From: Actinomycetota bacterium
GTDB lineage: Bacteria > Actinomycetota > Acidimicrobiia > Acidimicrobiales > Poriferisodalaceae
Direction: 5' to 3'
DNA length: 64,000 nt
Assembly: GCA_014238065.1 (NCBI GenBank)
Contig: JABABU010000007.1
Span: forward strand, 26,966 to 90,965
Below, in pieces: positions 51,646-60,601 of this stretch; position 1 is the first letter of the stretch; each line of letters starts with the position of its first letter. The position numbers and the translations under genes are program-made. The notes under the pieces are model-generated. The model ran no database searches and had not been told where the DNA came from. It saw only the letters and a program-made list of their open reading frames with translations.

Positions 51646-53362
51646 GCCTCCGGAGGTTGCGCTGGCGCTGAACACCGGTGGCACCCAGACTACGGACCTG
51701 ATGAGTGGCCGTCTCGACTTCGACACCGACCCGAGTCGGTACCGACACTGGTCTCTCGACGTCGAAGCTCCAGTCGCCACGTTGCGTCTCGCAGTCGACC
51801 CCGACGGCGGCTTGCGGGATGATTACCAACTCAAGACGAACTCATATGACCTCAGCGTCGACATCGAGCTTCACGACGCAGTGCAGCGACTCCGGTTCGA
51901 GCATCCAGAAGTCGGCGCTGTGGTGGTCACCGGTGGCCTCGACAAGATCTTCTGTGCCGGCGCCAACATCCAGATGTTGGCGAACTCGAGCCACATACAC
52001 AAAGTGAACTTCTGCAAGTTCACGAACGAAACGAGGAACAGCATCGAGGACGCCACCGAGAACTCGGGCCAGTCCTACATCGCCGCCGTGAACGGGACCG
52101 CGGCCGGAGGTGGGTACGAGCTGGCCCTGGCTTGTGACGAGATCGTGCTCGTCGACGACAAGGCTTCTTCGGTGTCGCTTCCCGAAGTCCCGTTGCTCGC
52201 CGTACTCCCCGGCACGGGCGGCCTGACACGGATTGTCGAGAAACGTCACGTTCGCCGCGATCTCGCCGACGCCTTTTCGACCAGGGCCGAGGGAGTCCGA
52301 GGTACGACAGCCCTCGAGTGGCGTCTCGTCGATCACATCGCGCCGCCGAGTACCTTCGACGAAGTCGTCGCTTCACTCGTCGCTCAGCGAGCGGCCGAAT
52401 CCGAACGTCCGAGCGGGCCTGGCATCGACCTGACCCCACTGAACAAGTCTGTTCTCGACAACGCAGTCACCTACTCGACGGTGCAGGTGTCCATCGACCG
52501 GTCTGTCGGAGCTGCGACGATCACCATCGCTAGTCCAACGGAGCAGCAACCCTCGACCGGTGAAGAGCTCGCCGCGATTGGCGAGGAGGCCTGGATCATC
52601 CGGGCGGCGCGAGAGCTCGACGACGCTGTCCTCGACTTGCGGTTCAACGAGCCCGAAATCGGGACATGGGTGTTCAAGACCACGGGCAACCACGCCGATG
52701 TTCGCGCTGCCGAGGAGGTCATCGAAACGGACACAGACCACTGGCTCGCTCGGGAGACACGGCTGTTGTGGGCGAGGACGTTCGAACGCGTCGACGTCTC
52801 GGCGCGATCGTTGATCGCGATCGTCGGCCCTGGCAGCTGCTTCACTGGCACTCTCGCCGAGCTCGTGCTCGCGAGCGATCGAAGTTTCATGCTCACCGGA
52901 ACCTGGGAGGAAGACGATGTCCCTCCCCCACCAGCTGTCCTACGACTCACCCCCGCCAATCTCGGCAGCTACCCGATGGCAAACGGTCTCACTCGACTCG
53001 CGACCAGGTTCTGGGGACGCGACGACGTGCTGCGTGCAGCAGAAGCACTCGTCGGGTTCGACCTCGACGCCGGAGCAGCCATCGCCGCAGAGCTCGTAAC
53101 CTTCGGCCCTGACGATCTCGATTGGGACGATGAACTCAGGATCGCTCTCGAGGAACGAAACAGCTTCTCGCCGGACGCCCTCACCGGAATGGAGGCGAAC
53201 TACCGTTTCGTCGGACCGGAAACGATGAAGACAAAGATCTTCGCTCGTCTGTCGGCATGGCAGAACTGGATCTTCCAACGACCGAACGCTGTGGGACCCG
53301 AAGGAGCGCTGACCCGATTCGGGACCGGCTCACGACCGGCTTACGACAGGCGAAGGGTGTGA
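51638..53362 (+). CDS. boxC: 2,3-epoxybenzoyl-CoA dihydrolase (benzoyl-CoA-dihydrodiol lyase)
   Basis: A 574-residue protein with a tandem crotonase-like layout typical of BoxC. The N-terminal RLDFDTDPSRYRHWSLDV, the CoA-site region TGGLDKIFCAGANIQML with the BoxC-typical SSHIHKVNFCKFTNETRN, and AAVNGTAAGGGYELALACDEI are diagnostic. BoxC hydrolyses 2,3-epoxybenzoyl-CoA, losing C2 as formate and opening the ring to 3,4-dehydroadipyl-CoA semialdehyde. The start GTG 51638 overlaps the hydrolase gene stop. It is followed 3 nt later by boxB. No boxD semialdehyde dehydrogenase gene is in the window. Confidence 0.93.
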   Translation: MSEPPEVALALNTGGTQTTDLMSGRLDFDTDPSRYRHWSLDVEAPVATLRLAVDPDGGLRDDYQLKTNSYDLSVDIELHDAVQRLRFEHPEVGAVVVTGGLDKIFCAGANIQMLANSSHIHKVNFCKFTNETRNSIEDATENSGQSYIAAVNGTAAGGGYELALACDEIVLVDDKASSVSLPEVPLLAVLPGTGGLTRIVEKRHVRRDLADAFSTRAEGVRGTTALEWRLVDHIAPPSTFDEVVASLVAQRAAESERPSGPGIDLTPLNKSVLDNAVTYSTVQVSIDRSVGAATITIASPTEQQPSTGEELAAIGEEAWIIRAARELDDAVLDLRFNEPEIGTWVFKTTGNHADVRAAEEVIETDTDHWLARETRLLWARTFERVDVSARSLIAIVGPGSCFTGTLAELVLASDRSFMLTGTWEEDDVPPPPAVLRLTPANLGSYPMANGLTRLATRFWGRDDVLRAAEALVGFDLDAGAAIAAELVTFGPDDLDWDDELRIALEERNSFSPDALTGMEANYRFVGPETMKTKIFARLSAWQNWIFQRPNAVGPEGALTRFGTGSRPAYDRRRV

Positions 53363-53365
53363 CCG

Positions 53366-54781
53366 ATGGCAGCAGTTGACATCAACGCGAAGATCCCGAA
53401 CAACGTCGATCTCGCCGGCGATCGCAGGCTTCAACGCGCTCTCGAACAGTGGCAGCCGAAGTTCATTCGCTGGTGGGAGGAACTCGGCCCATCTGCGTTT
53501 CAACACAACTCGGTATATCTACGAACCGCGGTCGACGTCGGCCAGGACGGCTGGGCGAACTTCGGCCATGTCGAGATGCCGGACTACCGCTGGGGAATCT
53601 TCCTCGCCGAAGCCGAGAAGGATCGTACGGTCGCTTTCGGCGATCACAAGGGCGAGCCGGTCTGGCACGAAGTCCCCGGCGAATACCGGTCGGATCTCCG
53701 ACGACTGCTCGTCGTGCAAGGCGACACCGAGCCTGCATCGGTCGAACAACAACGACATCTCAGCCTCACTGCCCCTTCGCTGTACGACATGCGCAATCTC
53801 TTCCAGGTGAACGTCGAGGAGGGCCGTCATCTCTGGGCGATGGTGTATTTGTTGCATCGCTACTTCGGGCGTGACGGCCGAGACGATGCCGACGAGATGC
53901 TCGAACGACACAGTGGCGATCCCGACAACCCGAGGATTCTCGGCGCCTTCAACGAACCGACACCCGACTGGCTGTCGTTCTTCATGTTCACATATTTCAC
54001 CGATCGCGACGGCAAGTACCAGCTCGCTTCGCTGCGAGAGTCGGCCTTCGATCCGTTGTCGCGAACGTGCGACTTCATGCTGAAGGAGGAGGCATACCAC
54101 ATGTTCGTCGGTGCCTCTGGGGTGGGGCGCGTCGTGCAGCGCACCGCCGACCTGATGCGCGAACACGATACCGATGACGTGCACCCGCACGGCGGCATCA
54201 ACCTCGACGTGCTGCAGAAGTACGTCAACTTCCACTTCTCGGTGTCGCTCGACCTATTCGGTTCAGAGACGTCGACGAACGCCGCCAACTACTTTGCTTC
54301 TGGTCTCAAAGGACGGTTCCAGGAGGAGCGGCGCAACGACGACCACCGACTGAAGGACGACCATCGACTCGTTCCAGACTGCTCTGACGAAGGCATCGGC
54401 ACACGCGAGGTCACTCAGCTCGCCGCGCTCAACGAGACCCTCCGCGACGACTACACCGAGGACTGTCAGAAGGGGCTCGAGCGGTGGAATCGCACGCTCG
54501 CCGAGGCGGGTATCGCGACGACGATCGAGCTCCCGCACGTCGGATTCAGTCGTCAGGTCGGAACGTTCCGCTCACACAGGATCTCACCGGACGGTCGTCT
54601 TTTGTCTGAGCGCGAGTGGGCCGAAGCAGTCGATCATTGGCTGCCCAGCGTTAGCGACAGAGATCACGTGACATCGCTCATGTCCGGAGTCACCGAGCCG
54701 GGCAAAATGGCCGGATGGGTCGCCACTCCGTCGCGTGGCATTCATCAGCAACCCATCGAGTACGAGTACGTCAGGCTCTGA
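53366..54781 (+). CDS. boxB: Benzoyl-CoA 2,3-epoxidase, oxygenase subunit
   Basis: A 471-residue diiron oxygenase of the BoxB family. Candidate iron ligands are Glu122, Glu152 and His155 (EEGRHLWAM), Asp213 (FTDRDGK), and Glu242 and His245 (KEEAYHMFVG); the two E-x2-H motifs are the ferritin-like hallmark. It uses O2 and reduced electron carriers to epoxidise benzoyl-CoA at C2-C3. The BoxA reductase partner is not encoded nearby, so electrons must come from an unlinked reductase. It lies between boxC (3 nt) and the benzoate-CoA ligase (18 nt) and is clearly co-transcribed. Confidence 0.94.
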   Translation: MAAVDINAKIPNNVDLAGDRRLQRALEQWQPKFIRWWEELGPSAFQHNSVYLRTAVDVGQDGWANFGHVEMPDYRWGIFLAEAEKDRTVAFGDHKGEPVWHEVPGEYRSDLRRLLVVQGDTEPASVEQQRHLSLTAPSLYDMRNLFQVNVEEGRHLWAMVYLLHRYFGRDGRDDADEMLERHSGDPDNPRILGAFNEPTPDWLSFFMFTYFTDRDGKYQLASLRESAFDPLSRTCDFMLKEEAYHMFVGASGVGRVVQRTADLMREHDTDDVHPHGGINLDVLQKYVNFHFSVSLDLFGSETSTNAANYFASGLKGRFQEERRNDDHRLKDDHRLVPDCSDEGIGTREVTQLAALNETLRDDYTEDCQKGLERWNRTLAEAGIATTIELPHVGFSRQVGTFRSHRISPDGRLLSEREWAEAVDHWLPSVSDRDHVTSLMSGVTEPGKMAGWVATPSRGIHQQPIEYEYVRL

Positions 54782-54799
54782 GTAGCACCAAGGGGAAAC

Positions 54800-56344
54800 A
54801 TGGCCGACTTCAACACTGCTGCGTGGCTGGTCGACCGTCACGTCGATGAAGGATGGGGCGGTCGCGTCGCCATTCGCTGCGAAGGGCGGTCGACGAGCTA
54901 CACGGATCTGGCTACCGAGATCGCGAGAGCACAGGCGATGCTGTCATCGCTCGGGCTCGGGTTCGGTGATCGTGTCGCGATGGTGGTCCAGGACGACGAG
55001 GCCTTCCCTGCGTTTTTTCTCGGGGCCCAACGCGGTGGAATGGTCGCCGTTCCACTCTCGACGATGCTGCACGGACAGGAGCTGGCCGCGATCGTCGCCG
55101 ACTGTGGTGCAACCGTGCTCATCGTGTCCGACACCTTCGTGAGTGCGCTCGACGCGATCGCCGATGGGGCGCCCGAACTTCGTGACATCGTCGTCGCCGG
55201 ACCTGCCCCGATCGCTTCGCTACCCGCCTCGATCGACGTCCATCGCTGGACCGAGTACTCGTCGAGCGAACTCCCGGCCGTGGCCCGGACCTCTCGGGAC
55301 TCAGCAGCGTTCTGGCTCTATTCCAGCGGTACGACGGGGACACCGAAAGGCGTGATGCACGTTCACGGAAACGTGCCAGCGACCATCGACACCTACGCGA
55401 CGACGATTCTCGGGATCGGCCCCGACGATCGTTTCCTGTCGGTGCCGAAGCTGTTCTTTGCCTACGGACTCGGAAACTCGTTGACGTTTCCGCTCGCGGT
55501 CGGCGCCACGGCGATCCTGAATCCTGCGCCGTCAACTCCGCCCGGGATAATCGATCTCATCGAGGACGAGTTGCCGACGCTCTTCTTCTCGAGTCCTGGG
55601 TTCTGTGCCGCCCTCCTCGACTCTGATCCGGATGCATCGATCTTCCACAGCGTTCGCGCCACCGTGACGGCGGGCGAATCGCTACCCGCGAACATCCAGA
55701 CTCGGTTCGCCGAACTGACATCGGGACCTGTGCTCGACGGGATCGGCTCGACCGAGTTGCTGCACATCTTCATCTCGAACACGCTCGAACATCAGTCGCC
55801 TGGCAGCAGCGGCCGCGTGGTTCCCGGCTATGAGGCACAACTGCGCGACGACGCCGACACGTTGATCACCGAACCCGACACCCCCGGGTATCTGCACGTG
55901 CGGGGAGACTCAGCAGCCAGTGGTTACTGGCAGAAGCCGGACGCGACTGCCGAGGCGTTCCGTGACGGCTGGGTCAGAACCGGCGACGTGTACACACGAT
56001 CAGCCGATGGAGTCTGGACGTTCCTCGGACGAAACAGCGACATGATCAAGGCCGGCGGCATTTGGGTGTCGCCGGCAGAAGTCGAGAGTGCCTTGATCGA
56101 ACACCCCACCGTTCTCGAGGCAGCCGTGGTCGGTGACCGTGACGAGAAAGGGCTCGAGACAGTGGTTGCGTTCGTCGTGCCGTCCAGCGGAGCCGTTCCT
56201 GATCCTGCCGAGTTGGAGACTCACTGTCGAGCACGCATGGCGTCCTTCAAGCGACCACGCCGGATCATTGTCGTCGACGAATTTTCGAAGACGGCCACCG
56301 GCAAGATCAAACGCTTCGAGCTGCGCCAGTCCTTCCGACGCTGA
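54800..56344 (+). CDS. Benzoate--CoA ligase
   Basis: A 514-residue AMP-forming ligase with the benzoate-CoA ligase N-terminus FNTAAWLVDRHVDEGWG. The phosphate motif is YSSGTTGTPKGVMHVHG near residue 172. Further motifs are LFFAYGLGNSLTFPL (typical of benzoate and 4-hydroxybenzoate ligases), DGIGSTELLHIFISN, YTRSADGVWTFLGRNSDMIKAGG and the catalytic lysine in FSKTATGKIKRF. It activates benzoate to benzoyl-CoA, the substrate of BoxB. GGGGAAAC precedes ATG 54800. It is last in the box operon. A halo- or hydroxybenzoate substrate is not excluded. Confidence 0.9.
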   Translation: MADFNTAAWLVDRHVDEGWGGRVAIRCEGRSTSYTDLATEIARAQAMLSSLGLGFGDRVAMVVQDDEAFPAFFLGAQRGGMVAVPLSTMLHGQELAAIVADCGATVLIVSDTFVSALDAIADGAPELRDIVVAGPAPIASLPASIDVHRWTEYSSSELPAVARTSRDSAAFWLYSSGTTGTPKGVMHVHGNVPATIDTYATTILGIGPDDRFLSVPKLFFAYGLGNSLTFPLAVGATAILNPAPSTPPGIIDLIEDELPTLFFSSPGFCAALLDSDPDASIFHSVRATVTAGESLPANIQTRFAELTSGPVLDGIGSTELLHIFISNTLEHQSPGSSGRVVPGYEAQLRDDADTLITEPDTPGYLHVRGDSAASGYWQKPDATAEAFRDGWVRTGDVYTRSADGVWTFLGRNSDMIKAGGIWVSPAEVESALIEHPTVLEAAVVGDRDEKGLETVVAFVVPSSGAVPDPAELETHCRARMASFKRPRRIIVVDEFSKTATGKIKRFELRQSFRR

Positions 56345-56374
56345 CCAAGTTGCCAGTGCCAGGGACCCACAACT

Positions 56375-56703
56375 TCACCACGGTTTTGGGAAGAGGTTGA
56401 ACCGCACCTGGTCCCACGAGCGTCCGTCCCCGAGAACCGTGCCCTCGACCGAGAACCACGCAGAGACGTGCACGCCGTTCTCCGACGCCGCAACCGCTGC
56501 CGCCCTCTGATACGACTGCATGTGGTTTGGCGTCTGCTGAGGGTGGACGTCGTCATGAACCCGGATCACGTGCATGATCACGATCGGCTGGTCGTCCTCG
56601 GTCGGTGAGTGTGGCACATCGGCCCATCGTCCTCAGGCGACGTCGTAGCCAGATCCATCGCGTAGTCGCGATCGATCTGCCCATACCGAGGTCCTTCCGT
56701 CAT
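56375..56703 (-). pseudogene. Frame-shifted, truncated gene remnant coupled to the sulfatase-DJ-1 gene
   Basis: ATG 56703 overlaps the stop of the sulfatase gene (ATGA). It opens a frame reading TEGPRYGQIDRDYAMDLATT, then PEDDGP, which soon stops. A different frame (from about 56617) continues protein-like: DQPIVIMHVIRVHDDVHPQQ, then SYQRAAAVAASENGV, then GRSWDQVRFNLFP, ending at 56375. Together they look like one DUF1330-like small protein broken by a frameshift and deletion. The 4-bp overlap shows it was translated with the sulfatase. The remainder of 56345-56374 is featureless. Confidence 0.55.
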
Positions 56704-59285
56704 GAGGCACCCGCATCAGCGTCGGCGAGGAGCTGCATCATCTCTCTGGCCACCATCGGCGCTGCGTTCTGATTCTGTCCTGTGACGAGATTGCCGTCGA
56801 CCACCCAATGGTTGGCCAGCGGATCGCGGAACTTGGTCGCGCTCTCGAACTCGGCACCGACCGCACGAAGCTCTCGTTCGGGATGATGCGGGGTGGACTC
56901 GATCCCCAGTTCGCCGACCTGTTTGTCCGTCACCGCCGAGATGCGTCTGCCCTTCACCAGCGGCTCTCCTTCGGTGTCTTTCGCGTTCAGCAGTCCGAGC
57001 GGTCCGTGGCACACCCCACCGATGATCTTCCCCGAGGCGTTCGCTTCGGTGATCTTGGTGCCGAGTTCTTCCGAGAAGCCGAAGTCGAACGCCGCGCCCC
57101 ATCCTCCAGCCAGGAAGACGACGTCGTAGCTTTCCATGTCGAGTTCGCCGATGGCGCAGGAGTCAGTCACCTTTGCGCGAAACTCCTCGTCAGCCAGGAA
57201 CCGATCGTCCTGCTCGGTTCTGATCGGCGCCCTCAGCGACTGCGGATCGACCGGAACGACACCGCCGCTGGGGCTGGCGATGTCGACAGTCATGCCCGCG
57301 TCGAGGAACGCGTAGTACGGCACGGTCATCTCGCTGGCGAAGACTCCCGTCGGCTTGCCGATGTCGAGTACTCCGGAGTTCGTCGCAACCACGAGTGCGC
57401 GACATCCACTGTGGTCGAACGAGATCTGCGTCGGGTCGTCTGGGTGCATCCCGAGTTTCTTCAGCAGGTTCCTGATGGCGCGGGCTGGTGGCGGTGGAGA
57501 CTTGGTCACGGGTCCTCCTGTTGGACGGCGCTTTGCATACGGCCATGCGTCATTGCGTGACGGGATCGAACGAGTCCGTTCGACCTCCAGCCGTTCGCGG
57601 AGGTGGTCGAACACCCCAACGACTCCCGGGTCGCCGGCTCGGTTGACTGCCTCGACATTGTCTTCGTCGAGGTCGTACAGCTCCCACTGGTCGGGGAGAA
57701 CCTTCGTCCTGTATTCGTCACCTCCGATACCCGATGCTGCGAGGTGACGGACATGAGGTTCGGTCCACGTGGCCGGATCGTCGAACGTTCTGACGAGCTT
57801 CCACAACCGGTCGGCACCCCCGGCCGCTGTCTGATCATCGACCCTGACCACGATGCCCTCGAAGTTGGCGCCGACGTGAGCCGCGACCTGAATCGTCAGT
57901 GGAGGGGGAGGCTTCTCGACCCGACCGAGCCTCCGTGCGACACCGGAGGCACCCGAGTCGCCCTCGAGCATGTTGTCCCTGGTCATGATGTAGACGGCGC
58001 GGCCGCGATCGGCCGAGGATGGATCGTCGACGACGGGCATGAGGTCGGTTCCTGGGAGTGGATGCACCTCCGAGAAGGTGTTGGCGAGAACCTCTGCCCC
58101 GGTCGCCTCGTCGATGCCAGCTGCCCCGAGCAGGGTGGGGAGGATGTCGACGTGCGAGGTCGGAGCGTGGTCGACCATGATTCCCGTCGTGGCGCGCTCT
58201 CCGATTCTCGCGATCGAGAACGGAACCCTCGTGCTCTCGTCGTACAGCTGGAACCACTTCTGATGCAGACCGCCGTGAGAGCCGAGCAGATCGCCGTGGT
58301 CGGACGTGCGAACGATCACCGCGTCGTGCTGCCCTTCGGTGACCGCTCGGCGGACCTTGTCGACCGAACTGTCGACCTCGGCATGGAGGCGGTAGTAAAG
58401 ATCGCGGTACCGCTGGGCACCCGCCGTGTACGCACGACGAACAGCCGGAGCGAGACCATACGCGGTCGGATACGAGTCGCGGTACGCGATCTGAGCCGCC
58501 GGCTTCGTCGCGAGGCTCTCGTGTTGGGTCGGCGACTCAGGCACCGGTGGCGGATCGAGCGACGACGTCGACATCGGGTTGCTGCGAACCCAGGCCGGGT
58601 ACAGGACGATGTCGTGCGGGTTGACGAAGCTGGCCACGAGCAGGAAAGGCCTCATGGCCGCCTCGTCGCCTACGGCCCGCCTGGAATATCGATCCGCGAG
58701 CCACACCACCACACGATCGGCGATCAGAGGATCTCTGCGGATGCCAGCGTCGGCCAGGCGACCTCCATGCGGTTCCGGTCCGACCCAGCCTGAAAAGCCG
58801 AACGTGTCGAGCGGATCTGCATCGAGGTATCGCCGCACAGCGGCATGGTCGACATTGCCTTCGTCGTCGTTCGTGTCGAGCCGTGTTCCCTCGTCGTCGT
58901 GAAGATCGGCGTGTGTGATGTGCCACTTGCCGTCGTAGTGCGTGTCGTAACCGGCGGCGCGGAACCAGTGACCGAGGGTCGGGACCTCACCTTCGCGGAG
59001 CCACCGCATCCGCGAGTCGTCCTCCATCTTTCCGAGGCCGTTGGTCTGGGTGACGCCGTGCAGATCGGGGTACTGACCGGTGAAGATCGTGGGCCGACTG
59101 GGTACGCAGGCCAGTGAGCCCGTGTAGTGGCGAGCGAAGTTGACGGCGTTCTCGGTGAACCACTTCTGCCCGGTGAGCGTCGACTCGCGCCATGCGACGA
59201 GATCCGATGACTCGTATGGCGGAGCTGCTCGCTCCTCGTCGGTCATGATCACGACCACGTCGGGCCTGGCGTCGGCGGCTGCCAT
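56700..59285 (-). CDS. Sulfatase fused to a DJ-1/PfpI (glutamine-amidotransferase-like) domain
   Basis: The start is ATG 59285, overlapping the SRPBCC gene stop (TGATG); GTG 59288 is possible. One uninterrupted 861-residue chain. Residues 1-600 are a type I sulfatase: VVIMTDEER, Cys60 in SLACVPSRPTIFTGQ, and VRTSDHGDLLGSHGG. After a proline-rich linker (SPPPPARAIRNLL), residues about 635-861 are a DJ-1/PfpI-type domain with ALVVATNSGVLDIGKPTGVF, SEMTVPYYAF (the conserved glutamate) and a nucleophile elbow at Cys759 (GGVCHGPLGLLN). The sulfatase removes a sulfate ester. DJ-1-like domains act on glyoxals, as hydratases, or in redox chemistry. The fusion implies that desulfation releases a product handled by the second domain. 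Confidence 0.88.
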   Translation of the reverse strand: MAAADARPDVVVIMTDEERAAPPYESSDLVAWRESTLTGQKWFTENAVNFARHYTGSLACVPSRPTIFTGQYPDLHGVTQTNGLGKMEDDSRMRWLREGEVPTLGHWFRAAGYDTHYDGKWHITHADLHDDEGTRLDTNDDEGNVDHAAVRRYLDADPLDTFGFSGWVGPEPHGGRLADAGIRRDPLIADRVVVWLADRYSRRAVGDEAAMRPFLLVASFVNPHDIVLYPAWVRSNPMSTSSLDPPPVPESPTQHESLATKPAAQIAYRDSYPTAYGLAPAVRRAYTAGAQRYRDLYYRLHAEVDSSVDKVRRAVTEGQHDAVIVRTSDHGDLLGSHGGLHQKWFQLYDESTRVPFSIARIGERATTGIMVDHAPTSHVDILPTLLGAAGIDEATGAEVLANTFSEVHPLPGTDLMPVVDDPSSADRGRAVYIMTRDNMLEGDSGASGVARRLGRVEKPPPPLTIQVAAHVGANFEGIVVRVDDQTAAGGADRLWKLVRTFDDPATWTEPHVRHLAASGIGGDEYRTKVLPDQWELYDLDEDNVEAVNRAGDPGVVGVFDHLRERLEVERTRSIPSRNDAWPYAKRRPTGGPVTKSPPPPARAIRNLLKKLGMHPDDPTQISFDHSGCRALVVATNSGVLDIGKPTGVFASEMTVPYYAFLDAGMTVDIASPSGGVVPVDPQSLRAPIRTEQDDRFLADEEFRAKVTDSCAIGELDMESYDVVFLAGGWGAAFDFGFSEELGTKITEANASGKIIGGVCHGPLGLLNAKDTEGEPLVKGRRISAVTDKQVGELGIESTPHHPERELRAVGAEFESATKFRDPLANHWVVDGNLVTGQNQNAAPMVAREMMQLLADADAGAS

Positions 59286-59746
59286 CACTCACCATCTCCA
59301 GTCACGGCGGCTCGACCGTTGAGGAACGCCGACAGTCCTCCGAGCATCTGGTCCGAGGCCGAACCGAGGCGCCTGCCGACCACCGCTGCCGCGATGCGGT
59401 GTGGAGGCCGTTGGCCTGGCCGGATGTCGGATGTGAGGCGGACATTCGTGCCACCGTGAATCGGTTCCAGACTCCACGTGTTGGAAACCGATCGGATGAC
59501 GGGTGGCAACCCAACGATGGAGTACGACAACAGGTCGCCATCTGACCACTCGGTGACCGTCTCGAGCACTGTGGTCCGGGCCGTCTGAACACGCCTGACA
59601 GCTCCGACGCCGCGTGCGACATCGCTGATGATGCACGAATGATCGACGTTCGGGCCCCAGGCGCTGATGTTGCCGAACTCGGACAGAACCGACCACACGT
59701 CGGCGGTTGTGTGTGACAACAGAATCGCTCGCTGCACTTTCGGCAT
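59285..59746 (-). CDS. SRPBCC family protein
   Basis: A 153-residue START/Bet v1-like protein (SRPBCC; polyketide cyclase/dehydrase type). It begins with the usual strand-helix pattern (AILLSHTTADVWSVLSEFGN, then ISAWGPNV). The central SWSD-like stretch and the C-terminal long helix close the hydrophobic pocket. Such proteins bind hydrophobic ligands or catalyse cyclisation or dehydration. Here it lies between the MBL-fold gene (3-nt gap) and the sulfatase-DJ-1 gene (TGATG overlap). It may bind the sulfated substrate or its product. Confidence 0.78.
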   Translation of the reverse strand: MPKVQRAILLSHTTADVWSVLSEFGNISAWGPNVDHSCIISDVARGVGAVRRVQTARTTVLETVTEWSDGDLLSYSIVGLPPVIRSVSNTWSLEPIHGGTNVRLTSDIRPGQRPPHRIAAAVVGRRLGSASDQMLGGLSAFLNGRAAVTGDGE

Positions 59747-59749
59747 CGG

Positions 59750-60601
59750 TCAGGCTCCTGGGATCTCGACGCTGTGCAGATCGTCGCCCATCTCGACTGG
59801 TCCTTCGAAGTGGGCCGAAGCGAGCTCTCGCCATTCGGCACCATCGCTGCCAGCCGGAATTGGGGGTACGTAGTGGGTCAGGACGAGCGTCCCCACCCCA
59901 GATCGAGCTGCGGTCTGCGCTGCCTCTTCAGGAGAGGAGTGATAATTCAAGGTGTCCTTCATCCGCTGCATCGGCACGTTCTCGATGATGTCCTTGCGGA
60001 TCACCGTGTGAACGAGGGCATCAGCGCCGCGGCACAAGGTGTCCAAACCGGCACACGGAATGGTGTCGCCGGCCGCTACGACCGACGCGCCTTCGAAATC
60101 GAAGCGATACCCGATACTGGGGTCGACCGGCTTGTGTTCGGTCAGACCGCACGTGATCGTTACGTTTCCCGGAAGTTCGACGATTCCTTCGCTCACCTCG
60201 ATCACCTTCACCTGGGGTGGACCTTCGAGGTCGGCGTGGTGGGTGATGCGATAGCCGATGTCCGGTTCGAGCGACGCCAAGATGTGATCGACCACGGCAC
60301 GAGTGCCGACAGGTCCGACGATGGTCAATGGCGTCGGCTCGAAGGCCATGACCCAGCGGGTCGTGATCACGTCGTTCAGATCGGTGATGTGGTCGCTGTG
60401 AAGGTGTGTGAGCAGCACGGCAGTCAGATTCGGAGCTCCGAGCATGACACCAGCGAGACGCATGAGCACCCCGCGGCCGGTGTCGACCAGATAGTGCTCT
60501 GCCTCGGCACCTTCGCCGGCCGAGATGAGCGTGGCCGGCCCAGCTCGATCCGGACTCGGGATGGGACTGCCGGTCCCGAGAAGTGTGATCGTGAGACTCA
60601 T
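59750..60601 (-). CDS. RNase Z-like metallo-beta-lactamase-fold hydrolase, possible arylsulfatase
   Basis: A 283-residue MBL-fold protein. The zinc motif is LLTHLHSDHITDLND (His66, His68, Asp70, His71). Later ligands are in ITCGLTEHKP, AAGDTIPC and LTHYVPP. The N-terminal LLGTGSPIPSPDRAGPATL and ITTRWVMAFE pattern is shared by an RNase Z-like arylsulfatase group (from memory, AtsA of Pseudoalteromonas). Given three type I sulfatase-related genes around it, a role in sulfate-ester or lactone hydrolysis is more likely than tRNA processing; the RNase Z exosite arm is absent. ATG 60601 overlaps the large sulfatase gene stop by 4 bp. Confidence 0.8.
   Translation of the reverse strand: MSLTITLLGTGSPIPSPDRAGPATLISAGEGAEAEHYLVDTGRGVLMRLAGVMLGAPNLTAVLLTHLHSDHITDLNDVITTRWVMAFEPTPLTIVGPVGTRAVVDHILASLEPDIGYRITHHADLEGPPQVKVIEVSEGIVELPGNVTITCGLTEHKPVDPSIGYRFDFEGASVVAAGDTIPCAGLDTLCRGADALVHTVIRKDIIENVPMQRMKDTLNYHSSPEEAAQTAARSGVGTLVLTHYVPPIPAGSDGAEWRELASAHFEGPVEMGDDLHSVEIPGA

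Noticed and set aside
50695..51780. 361-codon reverse frame over the box-cluster hydrolase start and the NicX upstream region
   Set aside because: It mostly mirrors the hydrolase gene. The stretch upstream of NicX (ending VVTEELA) is somewhat protein-like, but no start or family supports it.
57603..58793. 396-codon forward frame inside the sulfatase-DJ-1 gene
   Set aside because: Antisense shadow; arginine-rich composition and no recognisable domain.
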